DNA from: CAXBGS01 sp963975425
GTDB lineage: Bacteria > Planctomycetota > Planctomycetia > Pirellulales > Pirellulaceae
DNA length: 64,000 nt
Direction of reading: 5' to 3'
Assembly (NCBI GenBank): GCA_963975425.1
Contig: CAXBGS010000001.1
Span: forward strand, 1,240,001-1,304,000
Part shown: piece by piece, positions 36,390 to 45,919 of the stretch
How the letters are laid out: every line of letters begins with the position of its first letter
Numbering within the stretch: position 1 is the first letter of the stretch
Notes under the pieces: generated by a model
The model's input: only the letters and a program-made list of their open reading frames with translations
What the model was told of the DNA's origin: nothing
The model's database searches: none
Position numbers and translations under genes: made by a program

Positions 36390-37338
36390 TGTCCGTTTCC
36401 TCCGGGTGCTTAGTGGTGCTGTGCTCGGTCGTGCTGCTTTGCGAAAGCGTCTCAGCGGCAAGCTGGATCCAGCGACCGACCGCAGCGGATCGGTCCGGCT
36501 GTTTTGCGACTGCCCAGCGGTGGGCCGTCAGGACAGCGATTCCGCATAAATGGCTTGGTGGACGGATGACCTGTTGGTCGCTGGGGGCAAGGCTGCCATC
36601 GGTATAGACAATTGCTTGCCCGATCCATTTCGCAACGTTTGTCGGCTGTGCGCCGGCCAACATGTTTCGGATTTCGCATCGCCACTTTTCAGACTCCGCC
36701 GCATTGCCGCACGATTCGATCCAGTTGCCGATCATTTGGACCAACGGCATGGGCGTTTCCCCTTCGAGTGATCCTGTTCGGACGGCCCAGGCGACGGCAT
36801 CGCTGGGTGACAGAAAGCCAGCGGCAAAGCGAATGGCATCATCGAAGTATTCGGCAGACACCAATCGGTCGAAATATTCGTCGGCTCGATCCGGTTGTGA
36901 CTGGATGGCCACCGCTTCGGGCGACAACGACATCGCGTTGCCAACCGCAGCGATCCGCGGGGATTCGTCGATAACCGTTTCCGCCGGTGGGTTGCCCAGT
37001 GATTCGGTCGTGCGCGCCGATGGCAGAAAATCAGGTGACCAACGAATCGAAAATTCCGTGCTGCCGGCAACAAATCGCGTCAGCGTGTCGGTGTCGCGTG
37101 ATAACGCCAGTCGCTGGCAGACATCATCGGCGACTTTCAATGCGGGCTTCTCTCCGAGTACTTCGACCGTTGCGTCGCTCTGGCATCGAACGACAAAGTG
37201 CTCTTCAGCCAGATCATCGTCCTCAGGCAAACTGAGTTCAACCCATTCGCTGCTGCCCACGCGCGCTTCCTGGCCTAGACGTAGCGTCAAGCGACGAACG
37301 TCGGCGTCGGCGATGCGAGCGGTCAGTAACAGAGGCAT
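36364..37338 (-). CDS. T6SS accessory protein with FHA-like N-terminus
   Basis: 324 residues from the ATG at 37338. A TTG at 37389 overlapping the vgrG stop is the alternative, but the FHA-like fold begins right at the ATG. The first ~90 residues (LTLRLGQEARVGSSEWVELSLPEDDDLAEEHFVVRC) resemble an FHA domain, with GSS / EEHF standing in for GR / SxxH. A helical domain around ~170-310 contains EYFDRLVSAEYFDDAIRFAAGFLSPSDAVAWAV and reminds me of a domain found in other T6SS loci (possibly DUF6931). Located between vgrG and PAAR, it may be an adaptor or loading protein. Function unproven. Confidence 0.65.
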   Translation of the reverse strand: MPLLLTARIADADVRRLTLRLGQEARVGSSEWVELSLPEDDDLAEEHFVVRCQSDATVEVLGEKPALKVADDVCQRLALSRDTDTLTRFVAGSTEFSIRWSPDFLPSARTTESLGNPPAETVIDESPRIAAVGNAMSLSPEAVAIQSQPDRADEYFDRLVSAEYFDDAIRFAAGFLSPSDAVAWAVRTGSLEGETPMPLVQMIGNWIESCGNAAESEKWRCEIRNMLAGAQPTNVAKWIGQAIVYTDGSLAPSDQQVIRPPSHLCGIAVLTAHRWAVAKQPDRSAAVGRWIQLAAETLSQSSTTEHSTTKHPEETDNAARREIN

Positions 37339-37385
37339 GGGAACGATCAATCCAAAGAGGATGGGTGTAATTGCAGGGCGGTCGG

Positions 37386-39386
37386 TCAATTGATTTGAAC
37401 AACCGCGCCTTGAACCGTTAGTTGTCCGTCACTGGTCAGCGCAGCGGTCGCACCACCACTGATCGCAAGTGATGCGTCGGCGGATGCGTTAACCTCGGGT
37501 GCGGCGATATTGGCTTGTGCATCGGCGTTGATATCGATTTGCGTCGATTGAATCGTGATACCGGTGGGGGTGATTTGAATGCTCGAGTCGCCACACTGCA
37601 GGGTGATCGACGTCGCCGCTTGGATCGAAATGGCGCCGCTCTCGGCGTTCACATTTTGATCACCTTGTTTGATGGTCAGCGTGTCGTCACCGGCATCGAT
37701 CGTGGTGGTTCGGTCTTGCCCGATTTCGATGGTTTGGCTGCCGCTGCCACTGCCGACGCCGACAATCAAGCTTTGGTCGTTATAGATTTCGATCGCTTGG
37801 TCGCCACTGTCTTGCTTTTCAAAACCAACCATCAACGAGTCGTTGTTTTCGACCACGCGTTGAAAGTCACGTTCGCTGTGCAAGTAAATCAGTTCAGCGT
37901 CTTTGGTATCGTCGAAGGTCAATTCATGGAAGCATTCCACGTCGCCCTCTTTCGTGCTTCTTGTGCGAAAGACGGTCTTTGCTTGTCCGTCGGCCAAGGC
38001 TTCGGGCGGCATGCGATCGGCGTTGAAGACTCGGCCGGTCACGATCGGGCGATCCACATCGCCATCGAGAAAGGCAACGATGACTTCTTCACCGACGCGA
38101 GGGATCGAAACGGCGCCCCATCCTTTTCCCGTCCAAGGTTGGGTGACGCGAATCCAGCACGAACTGGTGTCGTCGCCGGTTCCCATCATGTCCCAGGCGA
38201 ATTGGACTTTGATGCGTCCATACGAATCGGTCCAGATCTCTTCACCGTCCGGCCCCACGACGGTAGCGATTTGGGGGCCCGGCATCACCGGACGCGACGT
38301 TTGGTGACTGGCACGAAAGGGGATCGATGAGGGTTGGATTTGCAACTGTCCGACGAATCCGAATCCACCACCGCCGCCTGACCCGGCGGTGATATCGGGC
38401 GCGGTTGCTTGAATTTGTGTGGCGGTGATCAGGTACTCTTGATTGAGCGCGTCTCGCGGGTGTGACTCAATTGTCAACAGGTTTCCGCTTTGCAAACCGT
38501 GAGTGGCGACTTCGACGCTGGCGGACTGTTGACCGGCGCTCGCGGCCTCGGTCAGCACTCGTGCGTAATGTTCACCGTCGGCGGTCTCAAAGTACCGCCC
38601 AGGAAACTCGTACCACTGCCATTCACTTGCGGTATCCGACGCGTTTTGACGGACTGTCATTTCGGCGCGCGGCTTTTGGAAGTCGTAATCCTTCAAGACG
38701 TAAGAGGCCGTGTTGAATTGTCGGCGATCCGTCCACTTTGATACACAGGCCTCGCTGCCGTCGTCTTCGATGCCGTGATAGGGCAACGAAGCCATGTCTG
38801 GATTCGCGTTGTGCGCACTGACGTCATCGCACAACACCATCGTGTGAGTCTCGTCGGTGTACTCGAACGAATAATAGATGCCCTCTTCTTCGAACAGCCG
38901 ACTGAGGAACTGAAAGTCCGATTCGCCGTACTGCACACAATACGCACGCTCGCGATAGGTTTGTGTCAAACGGTCTTCAAGCTGGCCACTGAATCCGCGG
39001 GTTTCGATCACGGCTTTGGCAATATCAACGGCGGATTGTTGTTGAAAAATTTGTGATCCACCGACATGTTTCAGCAATCCGAACCAGGGCACGACGGTGG
39101 CGTGGTAATCGTACAGTCCGCGGTTAAATCCCGTTTGACCTATCGCCGAGATGAAGCCGTGCAAGTAGCTGGGCGAGCCATCGTCGCTTGGATCGCCAAC
39201 GCGGATCGAAACCGGCTGCTTCAATAGGTCAAGTGGATCAATATCGCCTTGCTCGCTGACCAAATCCAGTTCGCCTTGGAACGGACGGCCGAGCTGTTCG
39301 GACCAATTGACGCGCAGCAAGACCAACGCGTTGTCGCCAAGTGGCGTTGCGATTGATAGTGGTCGGGTGTCTTGCGTGATGCTCAT
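37386..39386 (-). CDS. vgrG: VgrG (TssI) spike protein
   Basis: 666 residues. The N-terminal gp27-like part includes ESDFQFLSRLFEEEGIYYSFEY and ASYVLKDYDFQKPRAEM. The OB-fold core has the signature EEIWTDSYGRIKVQFAWD, SCWIRVTQPWTGKGWGAVSIPRVGEEVIVAFLDGDVDRPIVTGRVFN. The C-terminal beta-helical needle consists of repeated short strands (TIDAGDDTLTIKQGDQNVNA ...). There is no extra effector domain. It forms the trimeric puncturing device on top of the Hcp tube. The gene lies 18 bp downstream of tssG. Confidence 0.96.
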   Translation of the reverse strand: MSITQDTRPLSIATPLGDNALVLLRVNWSEQLGRPFQGELDLVSEQGDIDPLDLLKQPVSIRVGDPSDDGSPSYLHGFISAIGQTGFNRGLYDYHATVVPWFGLLKHVGGSQIFQQQSAVDIAKAVIETRGFSGQLEDRLTQTYRERAYCVQYGESDFQFLSRLFEEEGIYYSFEYTDETHTMVLCDDVSAHNANPDMASLPYHGIEDDGSEACVSKWTDRRQFNTASYVLKDYDFQKPRAEMTVRQNASDTASEWQWYEFPGRYFETADGEHYARVLTEAASAGQQSASVEVATHGLQSGNLLTIESHPRDALNQEYLITATQIQATAPDITAGSGGGGGFGFVGQLQIQPSSIPFRASHQTSRPVMPGPQIATVVGPDGEEIWTDSYGRIKVQFAWDMMGTGDDTSSCWIRVTQPWTGKGWGAVSIPRVGEEVIVAFLDGDVDRPIVTGRVFNADRMPPEALADGQAKTVFRTRSTKEGDVECFHELTFDDTKDAELIYLHSERDFQRVVENNDSLMVGFEKQDSGDQAIEIYNDQSLIVGVGSGSGSQTIEIGQDRTTTIDAGDDTLTIKQGDQNVNAESGAISIQAATSITLQCGDSSIQITPTGITIQSTQIDINADAQANIAAPEVNASADASLAISGGATAALTSDGQLTVQGAVVQIN

Positions 39387-39404
39387 CGGATCGCCAATGC
39401 CAAC

Positions 39405-40460
39405 TTATAAGAGGAACTGACAGTCGCCGGCATCTTGACCGGGCGGCCGGCTGTGAAGCCAAGCGTTTCGGCCCAGTGTGCCAATTTGCCCCAACGTCAT
39501 GCGCGGAACCTTACGTTGATCAAGAATCAACCGGACTCGGCATTCGATCGACGGATCGACATAACCTCGGACAAGACGCCTTAGCGAATTGTGAAGCTCT
39601 CCGCCCGGCAGAAGGCTTTGGAATCGTCGCAAGTCGATCGGTCCGATATCCAGTCCGACCATCGAGCGACGATCGGGGACACTGCGGCCCAAGACAACGC
39701 TCTGGCCAAGCCGACCGCCGCGGCCTTCCGCGGTGGGCGTCACCGAAAGCAATGTGCGATCTTCGTTCTCTAGCCTTAAGTGGCGAAGCAAAAACGATCT
39801 CACTCGCACGCCCGCTCGCAGAGTCGTTGCGACCACGGCGCCGAGGCCCTCGGCATTGCGATGCGCCGAGGCAAAACGGCCGGTAAAATGAATCCGCGTT
39901 TCGTCAGATTCAAGCTGTCGATCACCTGCATCATCGGCGCCGGGGGTAGGTTCACCCAAGACACCCGACAACGCACTCAGAAATGCGCTGAACCGGTCTT
40001 CGTCGGGCCGATCTCGCTGGACGGCGCCGCGACTGCTGCTCCAGGCGCGATAGAACAGGGTCGCCATGCGATGGTGAAAGATATTCAGGAACGACTCCAT
40101 CGTCGCATCGCCGTTGTGTCGCGACTCGTGCCGAACCTGTTCCGTCATCGACAACGGCAGTGGCCCGCCCGGGCCCAATAGACCAAAGAACCGCTGACTC
40201 AAGTTTGCTCGGCCGTCGTGTGCCGAATCGATTCGGTCGACCGTCGCGGCGGCAAAATCAAGTTCGACCGTCTGGCGAATGCGCAGCGGGTCCTGGTCGA
40301 CTTGCTGGGCGTGACCGACACGAGGAAACTCGCGAGCATGCTCTTCGATACGCCGGATCGCTTGAAAGAATCCAACTTGGTGGACGGACTGATCCAGCGG
40401 GCCGGTGATCAGCTGATTCCAGTCCTTAGGCTGTTCGGTGCTTGATTTCGTATGCGTCAT
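39405..40460 (-). CDS. tssG: T6SS baseplate subunit TssG
   Basis: 351 residues, matching TssG/ImpH: FFQAIRRIEEHAREFPRVGH near the N-terminus, VELDFAAATVDRID, RFFGLLGPGGPLPLSMTE, and FLNIFHHRMATLFYRAWSSS, all family-typical. TssG forms the wedge with TssE, TssF and TssK. The start ATG at 40460 is 9 bp after the tssF stop. Ends 18 bp before vgrG. Confidence 0.94.
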   Translation of the reverse strand: MTHTKSSTEQPKDWNQLITGPLDQSVHQVGFFQAIRRIEEHAREFPRVGHAQQVDQDPLRIRQTVELDFAAATVDRIDSAHDGRANLSQRFFGLLGPGGPLPLSMTEQVRHESRHNGDATMESFLNIFHHRMATLFYRAWSSSRGAVQRDRPDEDRFSAFLSALSGVLGEPTPGADDAGDRQLESDETRIHFTGRFASAHRNAEGLGAVVATTLRAGVRVRSFLLRHLRLENEDRTLLSVTPTAEGRGGRLGQSVVLGRSVPDRRSMVGLDIGPIDLRRFQSLLPGGELHNSLRRLVRGYVDPSIECRVRLILDQRKVPRMTLGQIGTLGRNAWLHSRPPGQDAGDCQFLL

Positions 40461-40469
40461 GGATGCACC

Positions 40470-42389
40470 TTAGACCAGCGAGACCGATCCGACTCGCACG
40501 GGCCAACGATGAACTGGTCCTCGCGTCGGTGTGCGGATCGACGTTTGCGTGAACCCGTTGATTGAAACAAATCTTGCCGCGAACTGTTCGATCACGCTGG
40601 CCAACAAGAATGCGCCGCTGCCTTCGAATGCGGCTTCGTCCATCTCCAGGTCCAAGTGGACGCCCCGGCCGTGTACGATCGGGCCTGCGAATGGCAATTG
40701 TCGCGTGACGGCGGAATGTCGAACTCCAAGAATGCCATCGACTTGACGTTTCGCGGCCGGCAAATCCTCGGGGCAATACAAGTACAGCATCTGACGCAAC
40801 AGTGCCGCGGCAGCTTGGTCGACGTGAGCGTTGCCGCTGTCCACCGCGTTGAGGCTTTGATGATCGGACAATGCCAAGAAGTTTGACGTCAGATGATTCA
40901 CCAGACGCCAGCAGGTTTCGCCGTCCTCGGTTGTCAAAGGCGATCGTGGCGGAGTCGGTCCGGTCAAACACGTGATCGACGCAACCGGACCTGCGCCGTC
41001 GAGCGTGAAAGCATCGCGCCAACCCGCCGGCGGTTTCAGCAGCGCCAAGTCGCGATTGGTGCAGTAAACCGACGACGAAAGTTGCCGAATCATTTGTCGT
41101 GAGGGTCGTTGATTCGAATCCGTCAGCGTCACAAACACTTCCGTACCCAAGTAAGGCGACCGGTGACCGTACTCGCGCTGATTGGTCGACGGATGTCGCG
41201 GTCGTCGATCGATCGTGTAATAGGTGGCGTGCTGGCGGCGCGCCGCCATGGCGGTGGGCGGCGCGTAAAGTGGCAAGAATTCGACTTCTTGTTGTGGAGT
41301 CTTCCCGTGGCCAAAGAGTTGTTCGATCGACCAGATTTCAAAATCCATGGGACGACTGCGATCGACCAACAGTTGGTGTTCGCTCTTGGCATCAGAAATC
41401 TGAATGCGATCGGCGCGGCGTTTGAACAGATTGATTGCCGGAACACAATGCATGGCGATGTGTTCACGGCCGACGCGACCGGCCAACTCACGATTGTTGG
41501 TGTCGAATCCGATCACGATTTCAAGTTGCTTTCCGGTCGCTCCGGCGATCGCTCGCTGCAGTCCTTCAATCGTGACGAACAAGAACTTTTCGGGTAATAG
41601 AAAATACTCTTGCAGCAAACGGTATCCACTGAACGAACGTGGTTCATCGGGCAACAACGATTCCTCGGCCGCGAAACCGCCCGCCGAAATCGATGAGGGG
41701 GCCAGGCGGTGCCAACGATCTGCATCCGCGTCGCCGGCATCGATGGAGATGCTATGAGCGATCAATAACTCGAGCAATTGATGCGCGATCTCGCCGCCTC
41801 GCAAGTGAATCGGCAATCGATCCAGCTTGACCGACGACATCGGCAGGCCACCCGTCGTTTCCAGTGTGATTCGCAGTCCGGATCGGACCGACGGTCCACT
41901 CATCGATGACGGCAGTGGTCGGTCGTGCGCCGAACCACGCTGAATCAACGAGACATCGGTGACACGAATCGGCCACAGGTCTAAATCTTGAGTCGTTTCG
42001 AAACGACAAGGTGTCGGCTGATGCGCACTGCTGGGACCCTGCAAGCGTGTTCCGCGAGGCAATCGATATCCATCGACCAGCGAACCCTCGTCCGGATCCG
42101 GTTGCACCGAAACCATCGCCGCGGCGGGAATCGGACGGGTGTAGTGCGGATAGATCGATTCCAGCAATCCACGTGTGAATTGCGGGAATTCCGCATCGAT
42201 TCGCCGATGGACACGGGCCGCGAGAAACGCGAAACCTTCTAACAGCCGTTCGACAAACGGGTCGCTGCAGGAAAACTCGTCCATTCCCAAGCGACCGGCC
42301 ACCGCAGGGTACTCTTGCGCAAACTCGCCTCCGAGTTCGCGAAGGTAGCCGAGTTCGCGGTTGTAATGGTCAAGGAATTGCGCTTCCAT
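40470..42389 (-). CDS. tssF: T6SS baseplate subunit TssF
   Basis: 639 residues from the ATG at 42389, which gives the invariant TssF start MEAQFLDHYNRELGYLRELG; the open frame to 42443 adds a non-family extension. Also typical: EEFAQEYPAVAGRLGM, DPFVERLLEGFAFLAARVHRRID, LLESIYPHYTRPIPAAAMV. TssF is a central baseplate component. The C-terminal half is less conserved than usual in my reading, but length is normal. Confidence 0.94.
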   Translation of the reverse strand: MEAQFLDHYNRELGYLRELGGEFAQEYPAVAGRLGMDEFSCSDPFVERLLEGFAFLAARVHRRIDAEFPQFTRGLLESIYPHYTRPIPAAAMVSVQPDPDEGSLVDGYRLPRGTRLQGPSSAHQPTPCRFETTQDLDLWPIRVTDVSLIQRGSAHDRPLPSSMSGPSVRSGLRITLETTGGLPMSSVKLDRLPIHLRGGEIAHQLLELLIAHSISIDAGDADADRWHRLAPSSISAGGFAAEESLLPDEPRSFSGYRLLQEYFLLPEKFLFVTIEGLQRAIAGATGKQLEIVIGFDTNNRELAGRVGREHIAMHCVPAINLFKRRADRIQISDAKSEHQLLVDRSRPMDFEIWSIEQLFGHGKTPQQEVEFLPLYAPPTAMAARRQHATYYTIDRRPRHPSTNQREYGHRSPYLGTEVFVTLTDSNQRPSRQMIRQLSSSVYCTNRDLALLKPPAGWRDAFTLDGAGPVASITCLTGPTPPRSPLTTEDGETCWRLVNHLTSNFLALSDHQSLNAVDSGNAHVDQAAAALLRQMLYLYCPEDLPAAKRQVDGILGVRHSAVTRQLPFAGPIVHGRGVHLDLEMDEAAFEGSGAFLLASVIEQFAARFVSINGFTQTSIRTPTRGPVHRWPVRVGSVSLV

Positions 42390-42529
42390 GCGTTCCGTTT
42401 CTCGGTTGTGTTTCCGGCAAACAATTCCACGACAAGATCCCACTGAGCAGTGTTCTCAAGTCTGTTTTCACGTCTTGATTCAGTGTCGACCGGGACTTCG
42501 GTTTCGAAGTTAAATTCGCGTGAGACCGG

Positions 42530-43144
42530 CTAAGCAGCTTGCCTTGCCGGGATTTTCCGGCACTGGCCCGATCCCAAACAAATCGAAAGCCCCAGTGCGA
42601 ACGATTCCAACGCATCGGCCGGTCCGAACATTGCTTCGATTTGCACCAATACGCCTTCGTTTGTGTGTTCTCGCACTTGGCAGGTGACTGTCAACGTTTC
42701 CGGTTTCAAACGGGGTTCGTAGCACTTGATCGCATCGACGAGTTCTCGTTGTAGGCGTCGCGTATCGATGCTGCTGCCGGTCGAGCCCGACAGGTCGGGA
42801 ATTCCATAGTTCAAGACGCTGCGTCTGACCATCGGCCACGCGTTCAGGTCAGTGTCGCATGACATCCGCCGTGTGCCGAACAATGCCATCAGGTCTTGTT
42901 CGATCTGCCAACGCAGGGTCGACATCAACTTGGCGTGCTGGCGACGAGTGGTTCGGATGCTTTGCGATGCGCCACCGGTTCGCGCCACCGTCGCCGGCAC
43001 GACCGCGGTCGTGACAGGCTCGGTGTCGTCGCCGCTGATCAAGCGATACAGCAGCGATGACGACGGGCGATCCGGATTGGTGTTGGCGTGCATCAAAGGA
43101 CCCATGGATAGTTGGCCGGGACAACGTGAACGCCGTTCCGGCAT
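42530..43144 (-). CDS. tssE: T6SS baseplate subunit TssE (gp25-like)
   Basis: Up to 204 residues; an ATG at 43102 is an alternative start. The gp25 core includes a stretch LRWQIEQDLMALFGTRR, then VRRSVLNYGIPDLSG, and KCYEPRLKPETLTVTCQV, as in TssE/ImpF, where the gp25 fold initiates sheath polymerisation. The last strand region (EGVLVQIEAMFGP) is typical. The N-terminus is rich in Thr/Ala and less conserved. It is placed between hcp and tssF in the operon. Confidence 0.93.
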   Translation of the reverse strand: MPERRSRCPGQLSMGPLMHANTNPDRPSSSLLYRLISGDDTEPVTTAVVPATVARTGGASQSIRTTRRQHAKLMSTLRWQIEQDLMALFGTRRMSCDTDLNAWPMVRRSVLNYGIPDLSGSTGSSIDTRRLQRELVDAIKCYEPRLKPETLTVTCQVREHTNEGVLVQIEAMFGPADALESFALGLSICLGSGQCRKIPARQAA

Positions 43145-43225
43145 GAACCATCACCTGACGGCACCTCGCCGAACCTGCCAGCGGCAAGATCCGGTCGAGT
43201 GCGATCTGAACCAGTCGCCTAAGCG

Positions 43226-43705
43226 TTAGGCGGCCGACGCGGTCAGCAGATTCCAACCCTTTGGCGAAGCCTTGGTCGCCTTTTCACCCGTGTACTGAGT
43301 GTAAGCCAAAGCGATCTTGGTAAAGTTCAGCGAGAAACTTTCGCCGGGTTTGTCGCCCATCGATCCGCTGTGCGAATAACTCGTCACGATCGGATCGGTT
43401 AGCGTCACCACCAAATAGACTTGCGGGTTACCTTCGCTGTCGGTCTGCAAGTAAGTCAGCGAAGCCTCCTCGAGGCTTGCACCGGAGACACTTTGCATGA
43501 ACAGTTCGGTCGATGCGATGTCGAAATCTTTCGCACATTGCACTTCAGAGAAAACCGGTGTTCCCGTTTCACGAGCCGAACTGCCCGAGGGAACCGAAAC
43601 CATCCGCGAGGCGCTGAACGAGGTCGAGATCAGCTTGATCTGATCTTCGAAGCCGGCCGAAGTCGCATCGCCTTTGATTTCCTTTTTGAATTTCAACAGA
43701 ATCAT
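43226..43705 (-). CDS. hcp: Hcp (TssD) tube protein
   Basis: 159 residues with Hcp-family features: start MILLKFKKEIKGDATS, SFSASRMVSVPSGSS, TPVFSEVQCAKDFDIASTELF and the C-terminal SLNFTKIALAYTQYTGE. Hexameric rings of Hcp stack to form the inner tube propelled by the sheath. Length is typical. It follows tssC by 53 bp and precedes tssE by 81 bp, the widest spacing being consistent with higher Hcp expression from the common transcript. Confidence 0.94.
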   Translation of the reverse strand: MILLKFKKEIKGDATSAGFEDQIKLISTSFSASRMVSVPSGSSARETGTPVFSEVQCAKDFDIASTELFMQSVSGASLEEASLTYLQTDSEGNPQVYLVVTLTDPIVTSYSHSGSMGDKPGESFSLNFTKIALAYTQYTGEKATKASPKGWNLLTASAA

Positions 43706-43758
43706 ATTATTCTCCCTGCTTATTTTGTTTTGGAATCAATTGAGTCGTGGTCGGGTTG

Positions 43759-45258
43759 TTAAGCAGCCTTGGCCGAAGGCAACTTGCTAACCAAACGTAG
43801 CGAAACCGTCAAACCTTCCAGTTGATAGTGCGGTCGCAGGAAGAACTTCGCGTTGTAGTAACCCGGGTTGCCTTCGATTTCTTCGACGACAACTTCGGCA
43901 CCCGCCAACGGGCGTCGTGCCTTGTCCAGTTCCGACGCGGTTGCCGGGTTGGTGTCGACATACTGGCTGATCCAGTTGTTCAACCAGATTTGCATGTCGC
44001 TTCGCTCTTTGAACGATCCAACTTTGTCACGAACGATACACTTCAGGTAGTGTGCAAAACGGCATACCGCGAACAAGTATGGCAGCCGACCCGAAAGCCG
44101 TGCATTTGCAGTCGCGTCGTCGTCTTCAAACAACGTAGGATTGTTCAGCGATTGTGCGCCGATGAAGGCCGCCAAGTCGCTGTTCTTGCGGAACACCAGT
44201 GGCATCAAGCCGTTCTTTGCCAATTCGGCTTCACGACGGTCACTGATCGCGATTTCGGTCGGGCATTTCATGTCGATCCCGCCGTCGTCGGTGGGGAACA
44301 CATGAACGGGCAGTTTTTCGACCGACCCGCCGGATTCGATCCCGCGAATTCGCGAGCACCAACCGTGCATCTTGAATGAACGATTGATGTTGACCGCGAA
44401 AGCGTACGCACTGTTGCTCCAGACATACCGGCTGTGGTCGGGACCTGCGGTGTCCTCTTCGAACGCAAACTCTTCGACGGGATTGCTGGCCGCGCCGTAA
44501 GGTTGTCGGGCAAGGAAACGAGGCATGGTCAAACCGACGTACCGCGAATCTTCGTCGTCGCGAAGCGAACGCCAAGATGCGTATTCGACGGTCTGAAAGA
44601 TCTTGGTCAAATCGCGTGGATTGCTCAGTTCTTGCCAGGATGACATATGCATCAGCGATGGGCTGGCACCGGTGATGAACGGCGCGTGGGCGGCTGCGGC
44701 AAGCTTGGCAATCTCGCCCAGCAATTCCACGTCAACCGGCGTATGATCAAAGTGGTAATCGCCGATCAAAGCGCCGTAGGGTTCGCCGCCGAACTGACCG
44801 TACTCTTCTTCGTACAGTTTCTTGAAGATCGGGCTTTGATCCCAAGCAGTGCCTTTGAATTTCTTTAAGGTCTTATGCAAGTCCTTTTTGGAGATGTTCA
44901 TGACGCGAATTTTTAGCATCTCGTCGGTCTCGGTGTTATTGACCAAGTACGAGAAGCCACGCCAAGCACCTTCCAATGTCTGGAAGTCGTCGTGATGAAG
45001 AATCTCGTTCATTTGCTCGGCGATCTTGCGATCGATTTCGGCGACGAGAGCTTCGATCGTTTTCGTGGCGTCTTCGCCCACGATCATTTCGTTGGTGACC
45101 AACTGTTGTGCGAGCGTATTGACTGCTTCGACAACCGCGGTGCCCGCTTCGCTGCTGCGCGGGCGAAACTCGGCATCCAGCAATTCGCTTAGCGTGTCCA
45201 ACGTGATTGTGTCCACGGCGTCTGCTTCGGCCGACTTTGCGTCTTTGGTTTCACTCAT
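43759..45258 (-). CDS. tssC: T6SS sheath large subunit TssC (VipB/EvpB)
   Basis: 499 residues, matching TssC throughout: LEGAWRGFSYLVNNTETDEMLKIRVMNISKKDL, YGALIGDYHFDHTPVDVELL, HMSSWQELSNPRDLTKIF, YASWRSLRDDEDSRYVGLTMPRFLARQPYG and the C-terminal YYNAKFFLRPHYQLEGLTVSLRLVSKLP. Co-assembles with TssB into the contractile sheath. Located 72 bp downstream of tssB. Identification secure. Confidence 0.97.
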   Translation of the reverse strand: MSETKDAKSAEADAVDTITLDTLSELLDAEFRPRSSEAGTAVVEAVNTLAQQLVTNEMIVGEDATKTIEALVAEIDRKIAEQMNEILHHDDFQTLEGAWRGFSYLVNNTETDEMLKIRVMNISKKDLHKTLKKFKGTAWDQSPIFKKLYEEEYGQFGGEPYGALIGDYHFDHTPVDVELLGEIAKLAAAAHAPFITGASPSLMHMSSWQELSNPRDLTKIFQTVEYASWRSLRDDEDSRYVGLTMPRFLARQPYGAASNPVEEFAFEEDTAGPDHSRYVWSNSAYAFAVNINRSFKMHGWCSRIRGIESGGSVEKLPVHVFPTDDGGIDMKCPTEIAISDRREAELAKNGLMPLVFRKNSDLAAFIGAQSLNNPTLFEDDDATANARLSGRLPYLFAVCRFAHYLKCIVRDKVGSFKERSDMQIWLNNWISQYVDTNPATASELDKARRPLAGAEVVVEEIEGNPGYYNAKFFLRPHYQLEGLTVSLRLVSKLPSAKAA

Positions 45259-45330
45259 CCTTGAATTCCCATTGATTTAGGCGTGTTCGGCAGTTCGCCG
45301 TCGTTAGATTGGATCGTTAAGTAAACAGTT

Positions 45331-45855
45331 TTATGCCGCGTCGGATTCCGGCGCGTCGGTTTCTACCGTCATCGGTTTTTCGGCAAGCTCTTTCAGCAAC
45401 TCGGGATCGTTGATCAAACGAGCGACCAATTCTTCGGCGCCCGTCTTGCCGTCCATGTACGTCGCTAGCTGCGTCAGTTGCGTACGAGCGTTCAGCAATT
45501 TGTCGAGTGGTTCGACACGTTCGGCAACGCGTCCAGGTGAAAAGTCGTCCATTGATTCAAACGTCAAATCGACATTCAAATTGCCTTCGCCCGTCAAAGT
45601 GTTTTTCACTTGGAACGCGGCGCGCGGCTTCATCGATTTCAGGCGTTCGTCGAAATTGTCGATGTCGGTTTCCAAGAACTTGCGTTCCGCGACGTCGCCA
45701 AGTGGCTCGGAAGGATTGCCCGACAGGTCCGCGAACACGCCCATCACGAATGGCAGTTGAACTGACTTTTCACTGCCGTATGTTTCCACGTCGTATTCGA
45801 TCTGCACACGTGGCGGCCGATTTCGCGAGATAAATTTTTGACTGCTTTCGGACAT
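45331..45855 (-). CDS. tssB: T6SS sheath small subunit TssB (VipA)
   Basis: 174 residues: QKFISRNRPPRVQIEYDVETYG, LPFVMGVFADLSG, FDERLKSMKPRAAFQVKN, LTFESMDDFSPGRVAERV and LLNARTQLTQLATYMDGKTGAEELV are all family signatures. TssB joins TssC in the sheath, and its C-terminal helix normally binds ClpV. No clpV gene is in this locus, so the recycling ATPase must be encoded elsewhere or be absent. Confidence 0.97.
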   Translation of the reverse strand: MSESSQKFISRNRPPRVQIEYDVETYGSEKSVQLPFVMGVFADLSGNPSEPLGDVAERKFLETDIDNFDERLKSMKPRAAFQVKNTLTGEGNLNVDLTFESMDDFSPGRVAERVEPLDKLLNARTQLTQLATYMDGKTGAEELVARLINDPELLKELAEKPMTVETDAPESDAA

Positions 45856-45919
45856 CAGGTCACCTTTTCGATTCGTACGACAACAGGTTTAAGTGAGAAA
45901 AAATAGTTTAGGCGATCGA

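Noticed and set aside
37386..39386. VgrG with C-terminal effector domain
   Set aside because: The end of the protein is only the beta-helical needle; nothing beyond a normal VgrG is present.
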